Positions 11,268 through 23,219 of a DNA stretch of 64,000 bases are shown piece by piece. Positions within the stretch are counted from its first letter, which is position 1. Each line of letters opens with the position of its first letter. The notes below the pieces were generated by a model that was not told the DNA's origin, ran no database searches, and was given only the letters and a program-made list of their open reading frames with translations. The position numbers and the translations under genes were made by a program. This DNA is from Onthophagus taurus (Eukaryota; Arthropoda; Insecta; Coleoptera; Scarabaeidae): the NCBI RefSeq assembly GCF_036711975.1, contig NC_091971.1:14577501-14641500 (forward strand). Direction: 5' to 3'.

Positions 11268-11388
11268 ACACGGCAATCGAAAATACTCGAATCTCGACGT
11301 ATTGCCTTAAAAACACCATTCGACCTTCGGTCTCGTGATATTTCAGCCAATACGTCTTGTATTATCGAGTATTTTCGATCGCCTTGTT
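11268..11388. mobile_element. Foldback MITE-like element
   Basis: The left arm contains AATCGAAAATACTCGA followed by GACGTATTGCC. The right arm is the inverse, with CCAATACGTC followed by TCGAGTATTTTCGAT. The arms are about 40 bp each with small indels around a short centre. The structure is that of a small terminal-inverted-repeat element without coding capacity. No target duplication was recognised. Confidence 0.6.
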
Positions 11389-11891
11389 GTATAATACAGG
11401 ATGGTTCAGTTTTTAATCGGGAAACTTTATTAGGACGTAGTACTTGCCAAAATAATACAAGTTTTTTATATAAACATAGGGTCGCAACTCTTTTGTTGTC
11501 GAGCTATGAGCTGTCAAAGTTGAGACAAAAATTTACATTTTATCTTTTATTTCGGGTATAAGTAAACCGTAGAATTTGTAATTTGATACTACTGATTAAT
11601 ACCTTATTTTCAACCATACCTTAACCCTTATTTTTTTATGTTAATATTCCATAGCGTTAAAAAGTTCTTATAAAAAAGTCAAGGGGGTGGTGATTACGAT
11701 TAAAATTACGATTAAAATCTAAACCAGCCTATATATAATAATAATTTTTAAAATAACAATCGAAAATTAGAGGATAACCCTGAGGAAGAATGATAAACCT
11801 GATAATCTTATTATCAATTTGTTTAAATAGCTCTAATCGGAGATACCCTATAATTAGGAAATTACCAATAATTGGGTATCTACGATTGAAA
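11389..11891. other. Region upstream of enzyme C; no recognised promoter
   Basis: AT-rich sequence. No TATA/initiator pair comparable to that of enzyme B was found just upstream of the ATG at 11892, so the transcription start is not placed. Confidence 0.4.
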
Positions 11892-13696
11892 ATGTCGCGT
11901 TATTCTTCAAGTAGTAAGTAATTTTTAGTATTTTTGTATAAAAATAACTAAATAATTCTTTTTTATAGTTGAGTTACCAGATGAAGGTGATAACATCATC
12001 AGAACTAAAAACCTCGATGTTGAAATTAATCCAAATGGACTTGCTCACGAAATATATCTCGGTTTAAAAAAGAATAAAGACGTCATTGGACAGGTAAAGA
12101 ATTTGCACTTTTTTAAACGCAATTTTATTCTTTTTATACACCCAGATTGAAGCAGATTCCGGTAAAAGTGAAACTTACTGGAAAGTTCTTGAGAGATCAA
12201 TCAGATTGGCAATTAATCTTAAAAAAAGAGGTGTAACACCAAATGATATTATAGCACCATGTACAACAAATCATTTAAACAATTCCGTTTTATTATTTGG
12301 CATTTTATTTACGGGTGCTAAACCGGCTTGGTTGGATGCTTTTGCTCCTTACGACCAAATTTTGAAGCAAGTTCAATTGGTAGAGCCGAAATTCATTTTT
12401 GCGGAACCTCAAAATGTTGATGTTCTCGAAGAAATTGTTACAAAATTAAATTTAAAAACAACCATCGTGTTATTAGGAAATTCAGAAAAATTTATATCCT
12501 TCGAAAAAAAATTTTTGGTACCACATCCAAACGAAGAATTAAATTTTACACCTTATCTAACCAACGATTTATTTGAAACTGCTTTTATAATCTTTAGTAG
12601 TGGAACAACTGGTGCACCTAAAGGTATCTGCCTAAATCATTTTGGATTTTTAACTTATTTAAACATTACTCAAAGTAATAAAACAACAGAAAACATCACA
12701 ACTTTATCTTATGTTTTACTTGTTGCATTTTCTGGAGTTTTTTTAACATGTTTATCCGCAATCTTAGGACGTACTATGTTGTTGAGTTCTCATTTCGACA
12801 GTAAAAACACGTGGATTTATTTGCAAAAATACAACGTCACTTATTGTTTCCTTGCACCATATAATTTTATTTCATTTATTAAAAGCCAAAAACCAAATGA
12901 TGTTGAATTAAAACACTTAAAAGTGCTTGCATATGCTGGTGGTGCTGTTCCACCAGAATACATCTTAAAAGCACGCCAATTATTCCCAAATGTTTTTATT
13001 GTTAGCGCTTACACTCAAAGTGAATTGTGCGGATTTGGTCTAGTTCCGGAAACCTCCATGGAAGGAATAAAAACATACTTAAGCAAACCTGCAATGGCTG
13101 GAAAACCAGTTAAAGGGTTAACTTATAAAGTAAATTAAATCAAAAAATTAATAAACTATTAAAGTTCAAATCATTTTTAGATTGTTAATCCGGAAACTGA
13201 AGAAATCCTTGGTCCCAATCAAAAAGGAGAACTAAGAATTAAATGTAATGTGATGATGAACGGCTATCATAAAGAACTCAACAAAAACTATCTCGACGCT
13301 GATGGTTTCTTAAAAACCGGGGATGTTATGTATTACGATGATGATCATTGTTTCTTTTTTATTGAAAGAGTTTCAGAATTATTATGGTACCAAATTTATC
13401 CAATATCGCCAAGCGAAATAGAAAGCGTTTTATTGCAACATCCATCCGTAAAAATCGCCGTTGTTATTGGAATTCCTTCTGAAGACGGTGACCTACCTGC
13501 GGCTATTGTTGTTAAAAACAACGATAACGTAACAGAAGAGGACTTAAAAGTTTTAGTAGCACAAAAACTTGAGGATCGTAAAAAACTTAGAGGCGGTGTT
13601 TTCTTTGTTGAAGATAATCAAATTTCTTTTACCGCATCGGGTAAAATAAAACGAAAAGTTTTAAAAGATATGATTTTAGCAAAATTTTGTAATTAA
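11892..13696 (+). CDS. Acyl-CoA synthetase / luciferase-like enzyme C (complete, 548 aa), divergent active-site motifs
   Basis: Exons 11892-11913, 11969-12093, 12146-13129 and 13181-13696 join in phase to 548 codons plus stop. Motifs: phosphate loop SSGTTGAPKG (200-209), an altered A5 motif YTQSE (338-342, usually YGxTE), GFLKTGD (419-425), A8 loop ERVSELLWYQI (439-449) and the C-terminal lysine in ASGK (Lys532). The ATP-binding loop and adenylation lysine are kept. The A8 loop has lost every lysine and the glycine present in typical relatives, and the A5 glycine and threonine are replaced. C also has an intron after codon 49 that B lacks, and lacks B's second intron. The C-terminus KFCN has no peroxisomal signal. 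It may be a specialised or partly inactive paralogue. AATAAA is at 13764-13769. Confidence 0.94.
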
Positions 13697-13889
13697 TTTT
13701 GAATATATTTTAGGATTAATTAAAACTTTAGATAAACCTAAGAATGTAGATATTTACAGAACAAATAAATGCTTATAGCTCCAAGATAATACTACTTAAT
13801 TCTATTTTAACTATTTCAGTGTCACTCTTTGATTCACTAAAGAGATTATTTTGAGCAACCTTATATTTGCAACAAATAATCAGTGCGTT

Positions 13890-14480
13890 CTTAGTACTCT
13901 CGTGCCATCATCATCATTGGCACCACAACCCTTGGTGGGTCTTGGCATGTTCTAGGATCAGCTTTCACTCTCCTCTATCTTGTGCCTTGGCCATCATCAG
14001 TTTCTAACTCCCAGCATTTTTAGACTTTCTTCCACCTGGTACTTATATCTGCTTCTAGGCCTGCCTCTCTTGCGGATTCCAAAAATTGTTTGGCAGAAAA
14101 TTTGCTTTGAGGGTTCCTACTTGTCGATCTTTTCTAAATGGCCGAGCCACCTTAACCCAGTGATTTTGATGGATTGTACAACATTCGGTTCTTCATAGAG
14201 CCGGCACAACGCAAAATTGTAACGCCTTCTCCATATTCCTGTTGAGGAAAACCTCAACACCCCTGTATATGTGGCGGAGTATCTTTCTTTCAAAGCAGCC
14301 CAACACGTTTTCCCATTCCAAAGTAAGCTTTATTAGTCATATATAGTCCTCTCCTCATTTCTGCAGTCATGATGTTATTTTCATTTAGCTGGGTTCCAAG
14401 GTATATAAATTCCGTTACAACTTTGAACGTGTATGGTTTACTAATCAGATCTTCAGGTAGGGTTCTGCTTTAGTGGAAGT
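13890..14480 (-). mobile_element. LINE remnant, C-terminal domain of an endonuclease-reverse transcriptase
   Basis: The reverse strand reads through several stops and frameshifts as the post-reverse-transcriptase region of a non-LTR element. It includes a YLGTQLNENN stretch near 14400 followed by MTAEMRRGLYMTNKAYFGMG, the usual lead-in to the C-terminal domain of this group. It is a 5'-truncated, decayed copy with no open frame. Confidence 0.65.
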
Positions 14481-14769
14481 GGCACTGAAATCTACTGAAA
14501 ACCTTACTGATGCATTTGCTTCATTATTTCTTCATTATTTTACGATCTATTAATTTAAAGAATATCAATCGTCAAAGAAGATATAAAGCCACTCTCACAA
14601 AATTTAGTCGAAAATACTGTATGGCTTAATAAAATACTTTCTGAAGCTTTTGATTTGCACGAATGCAAAAAAAATCAACTACTTGCGGAATTAAAATTAT
14701 TCCTGGATTGCTGCGAAGCCATACTGTGATAATCATAAAATCTAATGGTATCATGCAAGCAACATTAGC

Positions 14770-15625
14770 AATCTTAAAACAGTGAGTAGTAATGAGCAGT
14801 GTGGGAATCTCAAAATAATGGCCGTGTCGAATTCTGAAACAATAATTTGCTATTTAGAGCTCTGTCAAGTATGCCACGAACAAAGGAACCAATCTAAAAA
14901 AGGATTAACAGTTAAACCCCTGTTATTTAAAAAAGTGAATTCCCGAGGTCAGGTCGATCTCATAGATATGCAGACTCATCTAAGTTTATAATTTTACGTC
15001 CATTGAAGACGAAGACAGCAGAGGAAGTGGCTCACACATTATTGGATGTTTTTTGTATTTTGGGAACTCCCAGCGTGTTGCAGTCGGACAACGGACGAGA
15101 GTTTGCTAATCGGGTAGTTGAAGAGTTAAGGAAAGTGTGGCCCGAGCTAGCAATAGCAGTTTCTACTTCATTAAAGGAAGAAACGCTCATATCGGAATAG
15201 AGTCATTGCCTGATTCTATCAAAAAAGTTCATAGATCTGAAGAAGATCTTGAAAAGGCACTTACAACTACTGTGGAGCAGTAGAATTTCACTCATTAGGA
15301 CCACAATGCAGAAAGTCTTAGAGGATCAACTCCGTTTCCTGATGCAGAAAATACTAAAGGAACAACTCCTGCCCTTGATGTTGATATGGCAAAATTGGAA
15401 CCTGTTTGTTGCATATGCGAAAAAGAAACTTCAGGAGTCCACAACTCTATAGAATTGCAACCAAGAAAGGAATTATTGTCTCGCTATATTCGAGAAAACA
15501 AATTCAAACGTATAAAGACACACTTTTGAAAATTCAAGACGTCCCAGAGATTGAAATGTCAAACAAATTTATGCAAATGTAAGAGGGCTAAAGTGTTTTG
15601 CAACTCGAAATTTCACCATTCAAAC
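14770..15625 (+). pseudogene. Decayed integrase-type DNA transposon gene (KRBA2-like/Ginger-like)
   Basis: Three pieces of one ancestral protein lie in order but in different frames. The first (around 14860-14975) has a CQVCHEQRN zinc-binding piece followed by QVDLIDMQ, which carries the first catalytic Asp. The second (15003-15200) has an integrase-core stretch with SDNGREFAN, carrying the second Asp. The third (about 15400-15620) has a Cys-rich tail with CICEK and CKCKRAKVFCNSK. The region between the first and second pieces is deleted, and the catalytic Glu region is lost. The combination of an rve-type integrase core with this Cys-rich tail is known from KRBA2-like transposon proteins of animals. 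It is non-functional. Confidence 0.65.
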
Positions 15626-15639
15626 TCGTGTTCAAACAA

Positions 15640-16190
15640 ATAATGGTTTACACAAAAATAGAGTTGTATTGGAAAAATTCCAATTCCGTTATTTTTATTA
15701 GTAGTTAAGAAGCCAAAGAGTGCGCACACATAGACAGCTTGTTGATAACGCTGATAGCAGTAAACAGTGTTTTGAATGTGCGCACCCTTAATTTGCCAAA
15801 CCCACTTATGCAAAGTCCGAAGTTAATTTACACTTTTCGGACTTTGCCTGAGCCTCATTTGGCACACCTAACGTTGCCTACTTGCATACTAGGCAAACCA
15901 CGAAATTAAAAGTTATTTCGGACTTGGTCATAAACGCTCGGGCAATGTGCGAACTTCCTAGTCAATCTTAGGTGTGCCGGTGTAACGGAGATTGCCGGTA
16001 ACAGATACACAATTTTGGCAGTCTTTTTAAAAACCTTTAGAGCAGGTCCTTCCCAACCTCTTGCTTGTTATTAATAAATAGATGTGGTTCATTTGTGACT
16101 GCTAATATATAATCCTATTTTGTGCAGCTTTTCATTGTTAGTACATAAACCTTAATTTCCATGGTTAATATATAGCTGCATAAGTCAGTC
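15640..16190. repeat. MITE-like spacer with a perfect 12-bp hairpin
   Basis: GCAAAGTCCGAA (15810-15821) and its perfect inverse TTCGGACTTTGC (15836-15847) enclose a 14-bp loop. A further TTTCGGACTTGG occurs near 15918, and GGTGTGCC/GGCACACC pairs flank the hairpin. This suggests an unclassified foldback element. Nothing else is seen up to 16190. Confidence 0.4.
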
Positions 16191-16199
16191 TGTTTCTGA

Positions 16200-17480
16200 T
16201 GTTCAAAAAGTTGCACGCAACATATCTCATTTTTCCTTTTATTATAGCATCTCTCTATCAGGTCTGCTGGCCAATCTACTGTATTAATATTCTTTTTATA
16301 CTATTTTGCATCACTAAATTAATGTGTTATCAGAAACTTCAAAGCCTCTTTCCTCTTCTGACTTCCGTTCCTGTAGGTTGTTATTTTGCGACGACGACTT
16401 CCAACTCTCATGCTAGGCGTTTTTGTGGTATTCCTGGGAGTCGCCTGGTGTCTAGTTTTTGCGTTTGGATTTTCTTTGCTAATCTTTCCTCACCCATCCT
16501 TTCAACATGACCCTTCAATATCTTCTCCTCGATCTTGTCTATCGGGTTACATACTGTACGTTGCACATCTCACGCCACAGTGATGACTCTCATGACTTGT
16601 TTGGTTGTTGATGCTGTTTTTATAGATTCTTACTTTGATTTTTACCTCCATATGATGCCCCGTAGGCAACCAGATATTACTGCACCTTTGGTTGCCAGTG
16701 ATTTCACATTATTTGTGGTGTGATAACTCGACTCCACGATATTTAAACTGCATAACCTGTTGGATCGACTTTCCATCGACCTCCAAGTTGCATCATAATG
16801 GGGCGTTGAAAATGACCACTGACTGTGTTTTCTGGATAAAAATTTGCATAGAAACAGCAGACGTTGCAGTCATTTTCATTCTAGCTCATAATATGTATTA
16901 TACAATTTCCCATTTTGTAACTTATATTAGTGTTTTTGACGCTATTTATAATTTGGTCCATAACGATATTAAAAAGCGCAGGGCCGGTTGATAAGGGGAT
17001 TTCTTCCGGTAGTCCATCGCGGGTTTTATTCTTGTTTTCATTTCCTTTATTAAGTGTGTTACTCGTCTGTCGATGTTATTTTGTTGTAGTATTCTTAATA
17101 TATCACAAAGCTGTATTCTATCGAATGCTTGAGTGAAGTCGACGAAGCAAAGGTAGTGGGGCTTATTGAATTCTATGGATTTCTGTTAATTGACGTAGCA
17201 TGAATATTGTAGTGATGGCGTCGCGATGATACGCTCTGAAACGATTGTAATTGGTTTGCAAATTAAGACCAAACGGAGTCTTGTCAAGTACTCTGCTTTT
17301 ACCCTCTACCCCTAAAACAAAAAGTGATAAGAAAAAAGATATCAATGAAGAAGAAAGAGAAGACATGTTTGTACTATACGCCATTTGGAATAAAACGTAG
17401 ACTGAGCTACTTATTCTTCTCATGACAATAAAGATAAAGATAATTATAAGAACTACTTGCATACCATATCTTGCTATTTA
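16200..17480 (-). mobile_element. LINE remnant with reverse-transcriptase palm motif
   Basis: The reverse strand near 17060-17300 encodes a FALRQL-like segment followed by FVDFTQAFDRI. That is the first catalytic Asp block of non-LTR reverse transcriptases. It is followed by a frameshifted version of the block that normally reads LPQGSPLSPALFN. Many stops and frameshifts show decay. The remainder, down to about 16200, is compatible with the C-terminal part but is not clearly readable. Confidence 0.6.
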
Positions 17481-17634
17481 AGGCACCCTGTGGGACTCCT
17501 GTAATTATGTTAGAAATATTTTCAAAAAGGCTAAATTATTGTAGACTCATTTATAAAGATGATTACCGCATATCTTACTCATATCTTTTGAGTAGAATTC
17601 CTTGTTGTGAAATACTTTTTAAATACAGTGTGTT

Positions 17635-18043
17635 ATAATATTAATGTTACACTGTTGCAGCACTTAACACAAATTTAAAATTTTTAAAATATCTTTTACT
17701 TTTACTATTTGGTTTAATATCTGCTAAGATTAGCTTGAATCTATTCAGTATTATATAGTGTGTTAATTAATTATCGTAACCGACATCATCATTGCAAGTA
17801 TGCAACCAATATCACAGTATTTATTTTATAATAGGCGGTTTGCGTATTGCAATACCAATACTGTGATATTGGTTGCATACTTGCAATGATGACGTCGGGT
17901 ACGATAATTAATTAACACACTATATAATACTGAATAGATTCAAGCTAATCTTAGCAGATATTAAACCAAATAGTAAAAGTAAAAGATATTTTAAAAATTT
18001 TAAATTTGTGTTAAGTGCTGCAACAGTGTAACATTAATATTAT
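17635..18043. repeat. Near-perfect palindrome: 187-bp arms, 35-bp spacer
   Basis: The left arm 17635-17821 and right arm 17857-18043 are ungapped reverse complements. The mismatches noticed fall in the segment GTAACCGACAT versus GTACCCGACGT, so identity is about 99 percent. The spacer is 17822-17856. There is no coding frame and no target duplication at the outer edges. The palindrome sits directly downstream of the TM9SF2 3' end. It may be a young foldback element, a palindromic duplication or an assembly effect. Confidence 0.9.
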
Positions 18044-18094
18044 CACCAAGGTTTCTTCAGGCCTGAAACAATATATTTTTAGTGTAGTAACACA

Positions 18095-18100
18095 TTTATT
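18095..18100 (-). terminator. Poly(A) signal of TM9SF2
   Basis: TTTATT on the + strand is AATAAA on the gene strand. It lies 293 nt past the stop codon and is the best-placed signal before the palindrome. Confidence 0.55.
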
Positions 18101-18392
18101 AAATTCACAAATGTACAAGTTATAACCTAAATACAAATAATTATAATAACATGCAACTGTATCTTCTCGTTTTCAAAACTAAAAAAAAAAGTACATAGTG
18201 ACAAGTATAAAGGCAATACTGAAACATGTTAGCACTTAGTGAGCTCTCCAATTCATTATTTAAAAATAATTTTCGAAAAAAAAATAATAATAAAGTGTCC
18301 GATTAAAGTCACACATCGATATAATACACTTACGATGATTAATTTTAATAACAAAAATTGTTACGCCGAAAGTAGAATAATTAAAAATGTTT

Positions 18393-21300
18393 TCAGTCTA
18401 CCTTTACCACACTGTATATTTTCCGGATAAACCAGAAACACGCGAAGAAACCAATCGTGCCTGTTAATAAATTAAACAGAAACACCATCAGTAAAGTGTA
18501 TCCGAAATAAAGAAATCCTGACGCGGCTCCTTCTATTTGGAGTTTCGTAAAGAAATAATGGCAGCAATAAAAGAAGAGGTAAACCGCCGTAAATCCAGAT
18601 GTTAAATAGGACCTCCACCACCAATGATAATCTTCCGCGCAAAGATGGAAATAACAAAGAAGTATTGTTGTTTCAGCACAGGTTATTGCTAAAATTATAA
18701 ACACCAAGAAAAGAAATCCAAACATGTAGTACATTTGTGATGACCAAATCGAGTTCAAAATGAAAAATAATTGTATAAAAATACAACCAAACGGTAAAAC
18801 TCCTCCCATTATTATTCCAGGAACAGCTTGAGTGTAAACAGATTGTTCTGGAATCAATCTTGGTATTTGATTGGTTCTTACAGGATGTTCAATTGCCTAA
18901 AATTAAATGAAATTATTTTTTAACAACGCCATTTTAATTTTTTTAATTTACCCTTTTTCTAAAACCAAAATAAGCTCCAACAAAAGTTAAGGGTACAGAT
19001 ACACCAAACCAAAGTCCTAACAGAGCTAGGAGTGTGGTGAACGGTACCGCAGCAGAACTATCTTCGCCCCAAAGTACTAAATTCATTATAAAAAATAATC
19101 CAAACACAACTCTAAAATTTTCAATAAAAAAAGTTTGTTTAAGAAATATTAACATTTTTTTACTTACCCTGGACAAAGCATTGATGTTAAAAGCACATTT
19201 GACTTCCATTTTTCCCCACCAAAACTCTTATAAATCCTAGCAGAAACATATCCTGCTGGTGTTCCAAGTAAAACAAACAACACCATAGCACAAGTCATAA
19301 GTGCCCCTCGATTAGCAGGACTCAAAAAACCCAAACAAGCGAACGCCAAAGTAACCATACTCATACAAAAAACTTGTACCCCACTACCCAATAAAACTGA
19401 AAGTAACATCCCTTTTCTTGGAGGTCTAAAAACATCTCCATGAACTAATTTCCATCCAAACTCTTCCTGTGCATCTTCACCGCTATCATTTTGATTATAA
19501 CGAGCGATATCTTTATGTAACGTTCTTAAAAGAATCATTGCAACCATTCCAGATAAGAAAAGAACGATTACGAGTGAATTTAAAATACTGAACCATTGAA
19601 TATTGGTGTGGGGCATAGATTCAAGGATGTAATCCCATCTTGAGGACCATTTTATTGTGTTGTTTTCTATGAATTTTATCGTATAGGTGTAAGCGATCAT
19701 GAATTCTTCGTCTTTTTTAAGTTGTGTGGGTATTTCAAGGTGTTCAGTTATAGAACAATCATCAACACTAAAAAGATTATTAACTTAATTAAAAAAGTAC
19801 AAGATAAGAATATGGGTGCAGCTTAAATAACATAGAAACTGATAAAACAAACAAGAAATAATTGAATAAAGGTAAACATCAGAAAATTTTAATTATTTAA
19901 AAGCTATTTAAAGGGTTTCCCAATTTCTTTTTCGTCGAGCTTCCTGGAATTATAATAGTATATTATTAGATGAGCAAATACAGGGTGATTTAGATAAGAA
20001 CCGACACAGAGCAGGGACATGTAGAGGACAATAAATTAAGATGATTTAACGCAACTTATCTCTATACTAAGTTGTACCCCTGAGGAGTTATAGGCCTTCA
20101 AAGTTGGGTCTTAAATTTCTAAAACATTGAAATCGTAATACATTAAGCTAGAAAAACCAAATTTGAGTGAATAATAGCTCATTATATGTGAGTAGAATAC
20201 TATACTTTGTCCACGACTACGATTGAAATTGATTCCATAAATTTATTTTTTTAAATAAATTTTTGAATAAAGTTTAAACGTCAATGTGACAAGTTCAATG
20301 TTAGCAACTGTAACCAACTTCACAACAATGTGTCAAAATTAAATGTCAATTTTATGAAACTTTTTTACGAAAATTAATTAATTTATGTTTAAATCATAGG
20401 AAAAAGGGATTTGTTTAGGTTTTTTTAATGTCAAACCTTTAGAAAGTTCTAAAAATTGAATTAATTTGACGTTTTTTGAAATTTTGACCCTTTAATTTTT
20501 TTATTACAATTTTTTTTATTTCTATTGATATAAGAAATAATCTCGGCCGCAATAACTATTGTTTGTAATACTTGGGTTGGGTTGGTCCAAGTAGGGCCAC
20601 CCTTACTGATATAAGAAATACTCTGTCCCAAGTATCACAAACAATACTGATTACTATGAGAGATTATTTGTTATTATAAAAATAACACCTCTCTACGCCC
20701 TCCTAAGGAGGCGTGCCCCCTTGATTGGGAAATCCTGCTATAAAACAGTAAAGTTCTTCTTTACTAATATATAATCAGTTAAATAAAAAGGACTTATTCA
20801 AATTAATTTGTAAATTAATTTACATACTCAGGTTTTGAATGTTGTATACTTCTAGGTTGAATTTTTATCGAGATAATTCTTCCTCCCATCTCTTGAAAAG
20901 TAGAGCCCCATTCTTCATGTTTACCCGAATGATAAGTAATGGTTAAATCGACGTGATTAAAAATATAATGTCCATCTTTTAAAGGTGGATAACATGTTCC
21001 TTTACTACTCCTTGAGTAGCATCCCATTGGAAAGCCAGTTTTACAATACGGTCCTTCATTAGAATCATAACAATACGTAACAGGCATATTGTCAATAATC
21101 CAATGATGATGATAATTTAAATTAATGCCTTTTCGTAAAATACTTAATAAACGTTCATCTTGAGTTTTTCCCCCTTTATAGCTTTTGATACACAACAATT
21201 TACATGTTTCATTTTTCATAAACTCAATCTTGTAACTTGAAGGGCGTATTCTTTCTCCAAAGACAACTTGGCCTAAATTTTCTACAGGGGATTTATTATC

Positions 21301-21573
21301 ATTGTCTGATGTACAGAAATCAAAATGACTATACTCATAGGGAATTACAGATTCATCCGTATTCAATCTATTAACGAATAAAGGTACTTCGGTCTGAAAT
21401 GATTAATAAATTTGTTTAGGTTATGTTGGGCGAAAATGTAAAAAATGATAGGTTACCTTGCATTTTTCCGATTCGTCCTTTTTGCAATAGTTAACGGGGG
21501 CCAAGCCGGGTAAATAAAACGTTTGTGAGATAGTGATATAGGTTAGAAATAAAAACACGACTTTCGAATCCAT
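18393..21573 (-). CDS. TM9SF2: Transmembrane 9 superfamily member 2 (TM9SF2), complete, 648 aa
   Basis: Exons on the - strand are 21573-21457, 21393-20828, 19767-19168, 19111-18952 and 18896-18393, all joining in phase with GT-AG introns. The protein starts with a signal peptide (residues 1-18) followed by [12 protein letters not shown], the hallmark start of the TM9SF2 subgroup. The large lumenal domain carries [10 protein letters not shown]. Nine hydrophobic segments follow, beginning about one third into exon 3. The C-terminus YSVVKVD carries the KxD-type COPI/Golgi-retention signal of the family. The length fits human TM9SF2 (663 aa). The family acts in endosomal/Golgi trafficking, sorting of glycine-rich transmembrane segments and, for TM9SF2, glycosylation control. 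Intron 2 (19768-20827) contains a foldback element. TM9SF4 is excluded by the N-terminal motif. Confidence 0.96.
20530..20675. mobile_element. Foldback element within TM9SF2 intron 2
   Basis: The arm starting ATAAGAAATAATCTC and running to ATTGTTTGTAATACTTGGG is mirrored by CCCAAGTATCACAAACAAT running to GAGATTATTTGTTAT. Arms are about 47 bp with a few mismatches. It has no coding capacity. A small MITE is the simplest reading. Confidence 0.6.
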
Positions 21574-22450
21574 TTTTTATACGATAACTGCCGTGTGGAG
21601 TTACTAATACATTTTGTGCGATAAATTCAAATAAAAATGTAAACGGAGTACACTACGTGTAACGTCACTGAATTTATCGAGAGATAAAGAAAAATTTTAT
21701 ACGTAGCAGTGACAGTACAATAAGGCTCACTACTACTGTTGGGAAAAAAATGCTTGCCAACAAATTACGTGTTTTTCGCATTAACAACAAGATTAGTAAT
21801 AAATTGAAAACATAAAAAATGCTTTTTTTTTGAGTATCTACTGAAGAGTAACAAGATAACTTTAGATAACAATTTTAAGTTGATAATTTTTAACTTTTAC
21901 ACGTCTACTGATTTTACGAAAATAAAATCTAATTTTACAATATAATCAAAAATGTATGAAAATATGAAAAATTACAAATTAATTTATTTTTAGATAAAAT
22001 AATATTAAATTTTAAACTTTTAGTCGAATTTTAACAATGAATTCCCTTCTTTAACAAACGACACCAGCGCTACAAATTTTGACATTTGCGGATAATTATG
22101 CAACCATTTCTTATTTACCGATTTGTCATCATTCATTTCAAGAATATTATTAAATAACAGTAGCATACAATTATTTAAGAAATCCTGTTTAACCCCTATG
22201 TGAGACCACTATCTTCTACTATTATTGTCTACCAGATATCACATTATTATTTAAATATGTTTATTGTTTAGGTTGGATTGTTATTCATCAGGCAGAATAC
22301 TGTTTAGTAAATGAAGATTGTATAAAAATGACTCCTGATGATATTATTATCATCATGATATTTATATTGCTTTAGATTGTATTTAATGATAATGCAAACA
22401 CATCAGACTATTTAGTGTAGGTAGTTGAGATTATGTACCAGGTGTTAAAG
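21574..22450. other. TM9SF2 upstream region
   Basis: No TATA box is obvious upstream of the TM9SF2 ATG. A segment at 22058-22092 (CACCAGCGCTACA followed by ATTTGCGGA) is partly repeated about 3.4 kb away, upstream of Acinus. The rest is AT-rich with nothing recognised. Confidence 0.4.
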
Positions 22451-22459
22451 GATGGTGTA

Positions 22460-23218
22460 GTATAGTATACAATTCTGGAATACAATCAAGAGATTGAAAG
22501 GAATCCAAGAAAACAGATAAGGAACATCAAAGATCAAAACGGCGATCTAAAAACATCAAATAAAGAAATATTAAGGACATGGAAAGAACATTGCAGCACA
22601 AAATTTAAGGAAGAGGTAGGCATACAAACACTACATGGAAGTCAAGGAGGAGGGGAAGATGATGAGGTTTAAGATGAAGCCCTAAAGATGATGAGAAATA
22701 GAAAAGCAGCTGGAATAGATAATATAGCTCTGGAGTGTACAGAGACAATACTGAGTGAATGGAAAAATAATATCCCAATACATAAGATGGGGGAACCACA
22801 AAATGTGAAAATTATAGAGCAGTGTGTCTTTCGTTGGTAGCTCTAAAAATATACACAAAAATACTAGAAAAACGCCTAAAAAAAAAGCAGAAGATAAATG
22901 GGAGGAGGAACAAGCCGCGTTTTGATCTACCAGGCATAGACAAGACCACATATACATAATCAGAACATTAATAGATGAAACAATGGAAATTGGTAAGGAC
23001 ATATACCTAGCATGTGTGAACCTAACAGCAGCCTTTCATACAGTACCAAAAGAAGAAATATAGAAAAGCCTTACATATAGACAAAAAATTACAAAGAACA
23101 ATTGAAAGTGTATATAGTGATTTAAAAGGGTACATCAGGCTAAATGAAGAAATGTCTGAAAACTTTAATATAGAGAAGGGTATGAAATAGGGGGACAGCC
23201 TGTGCCCACACTGATTTT
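22460..23218 (+). mobile_element. LINE remnant 1 (outer element), reverse-transcriptase 5' half
   Basis: With frameshifts the + strand reads as a non-LTR reverse transcriptase. It has MMRNRKAAGIDNIALE near 22690, an NYRAVCL-like block near 22810, KIYTKILEKRLKK near 22850, and DIYLACVNLTAAFHTVP near 23000-23050, where the catalytic Asp is replaced by Asn. The match stops abruptly at about 23218, where another LINE begins. A short piece reading CLEERGMQINIGKTK at about 24935-24980 fits the same protein downstream. Confidence 0.6.
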
Positions 23219-23219
23219 T

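Noticed and set aside
6597-13696. Calling enzymes B and C luciferases
   Set aside because: The luciferin-contact residues are replaced, the A8 loop is altered and the SKL signal is absent; only overall similarity to luciferase supports the name.
17635-18043. Palindrome as a classical transposon with terminal inverted repeats
   Set aside because: No target duplication at its edges, and the 35-bp spacer has no coding space; left as an unclassified palindrome.
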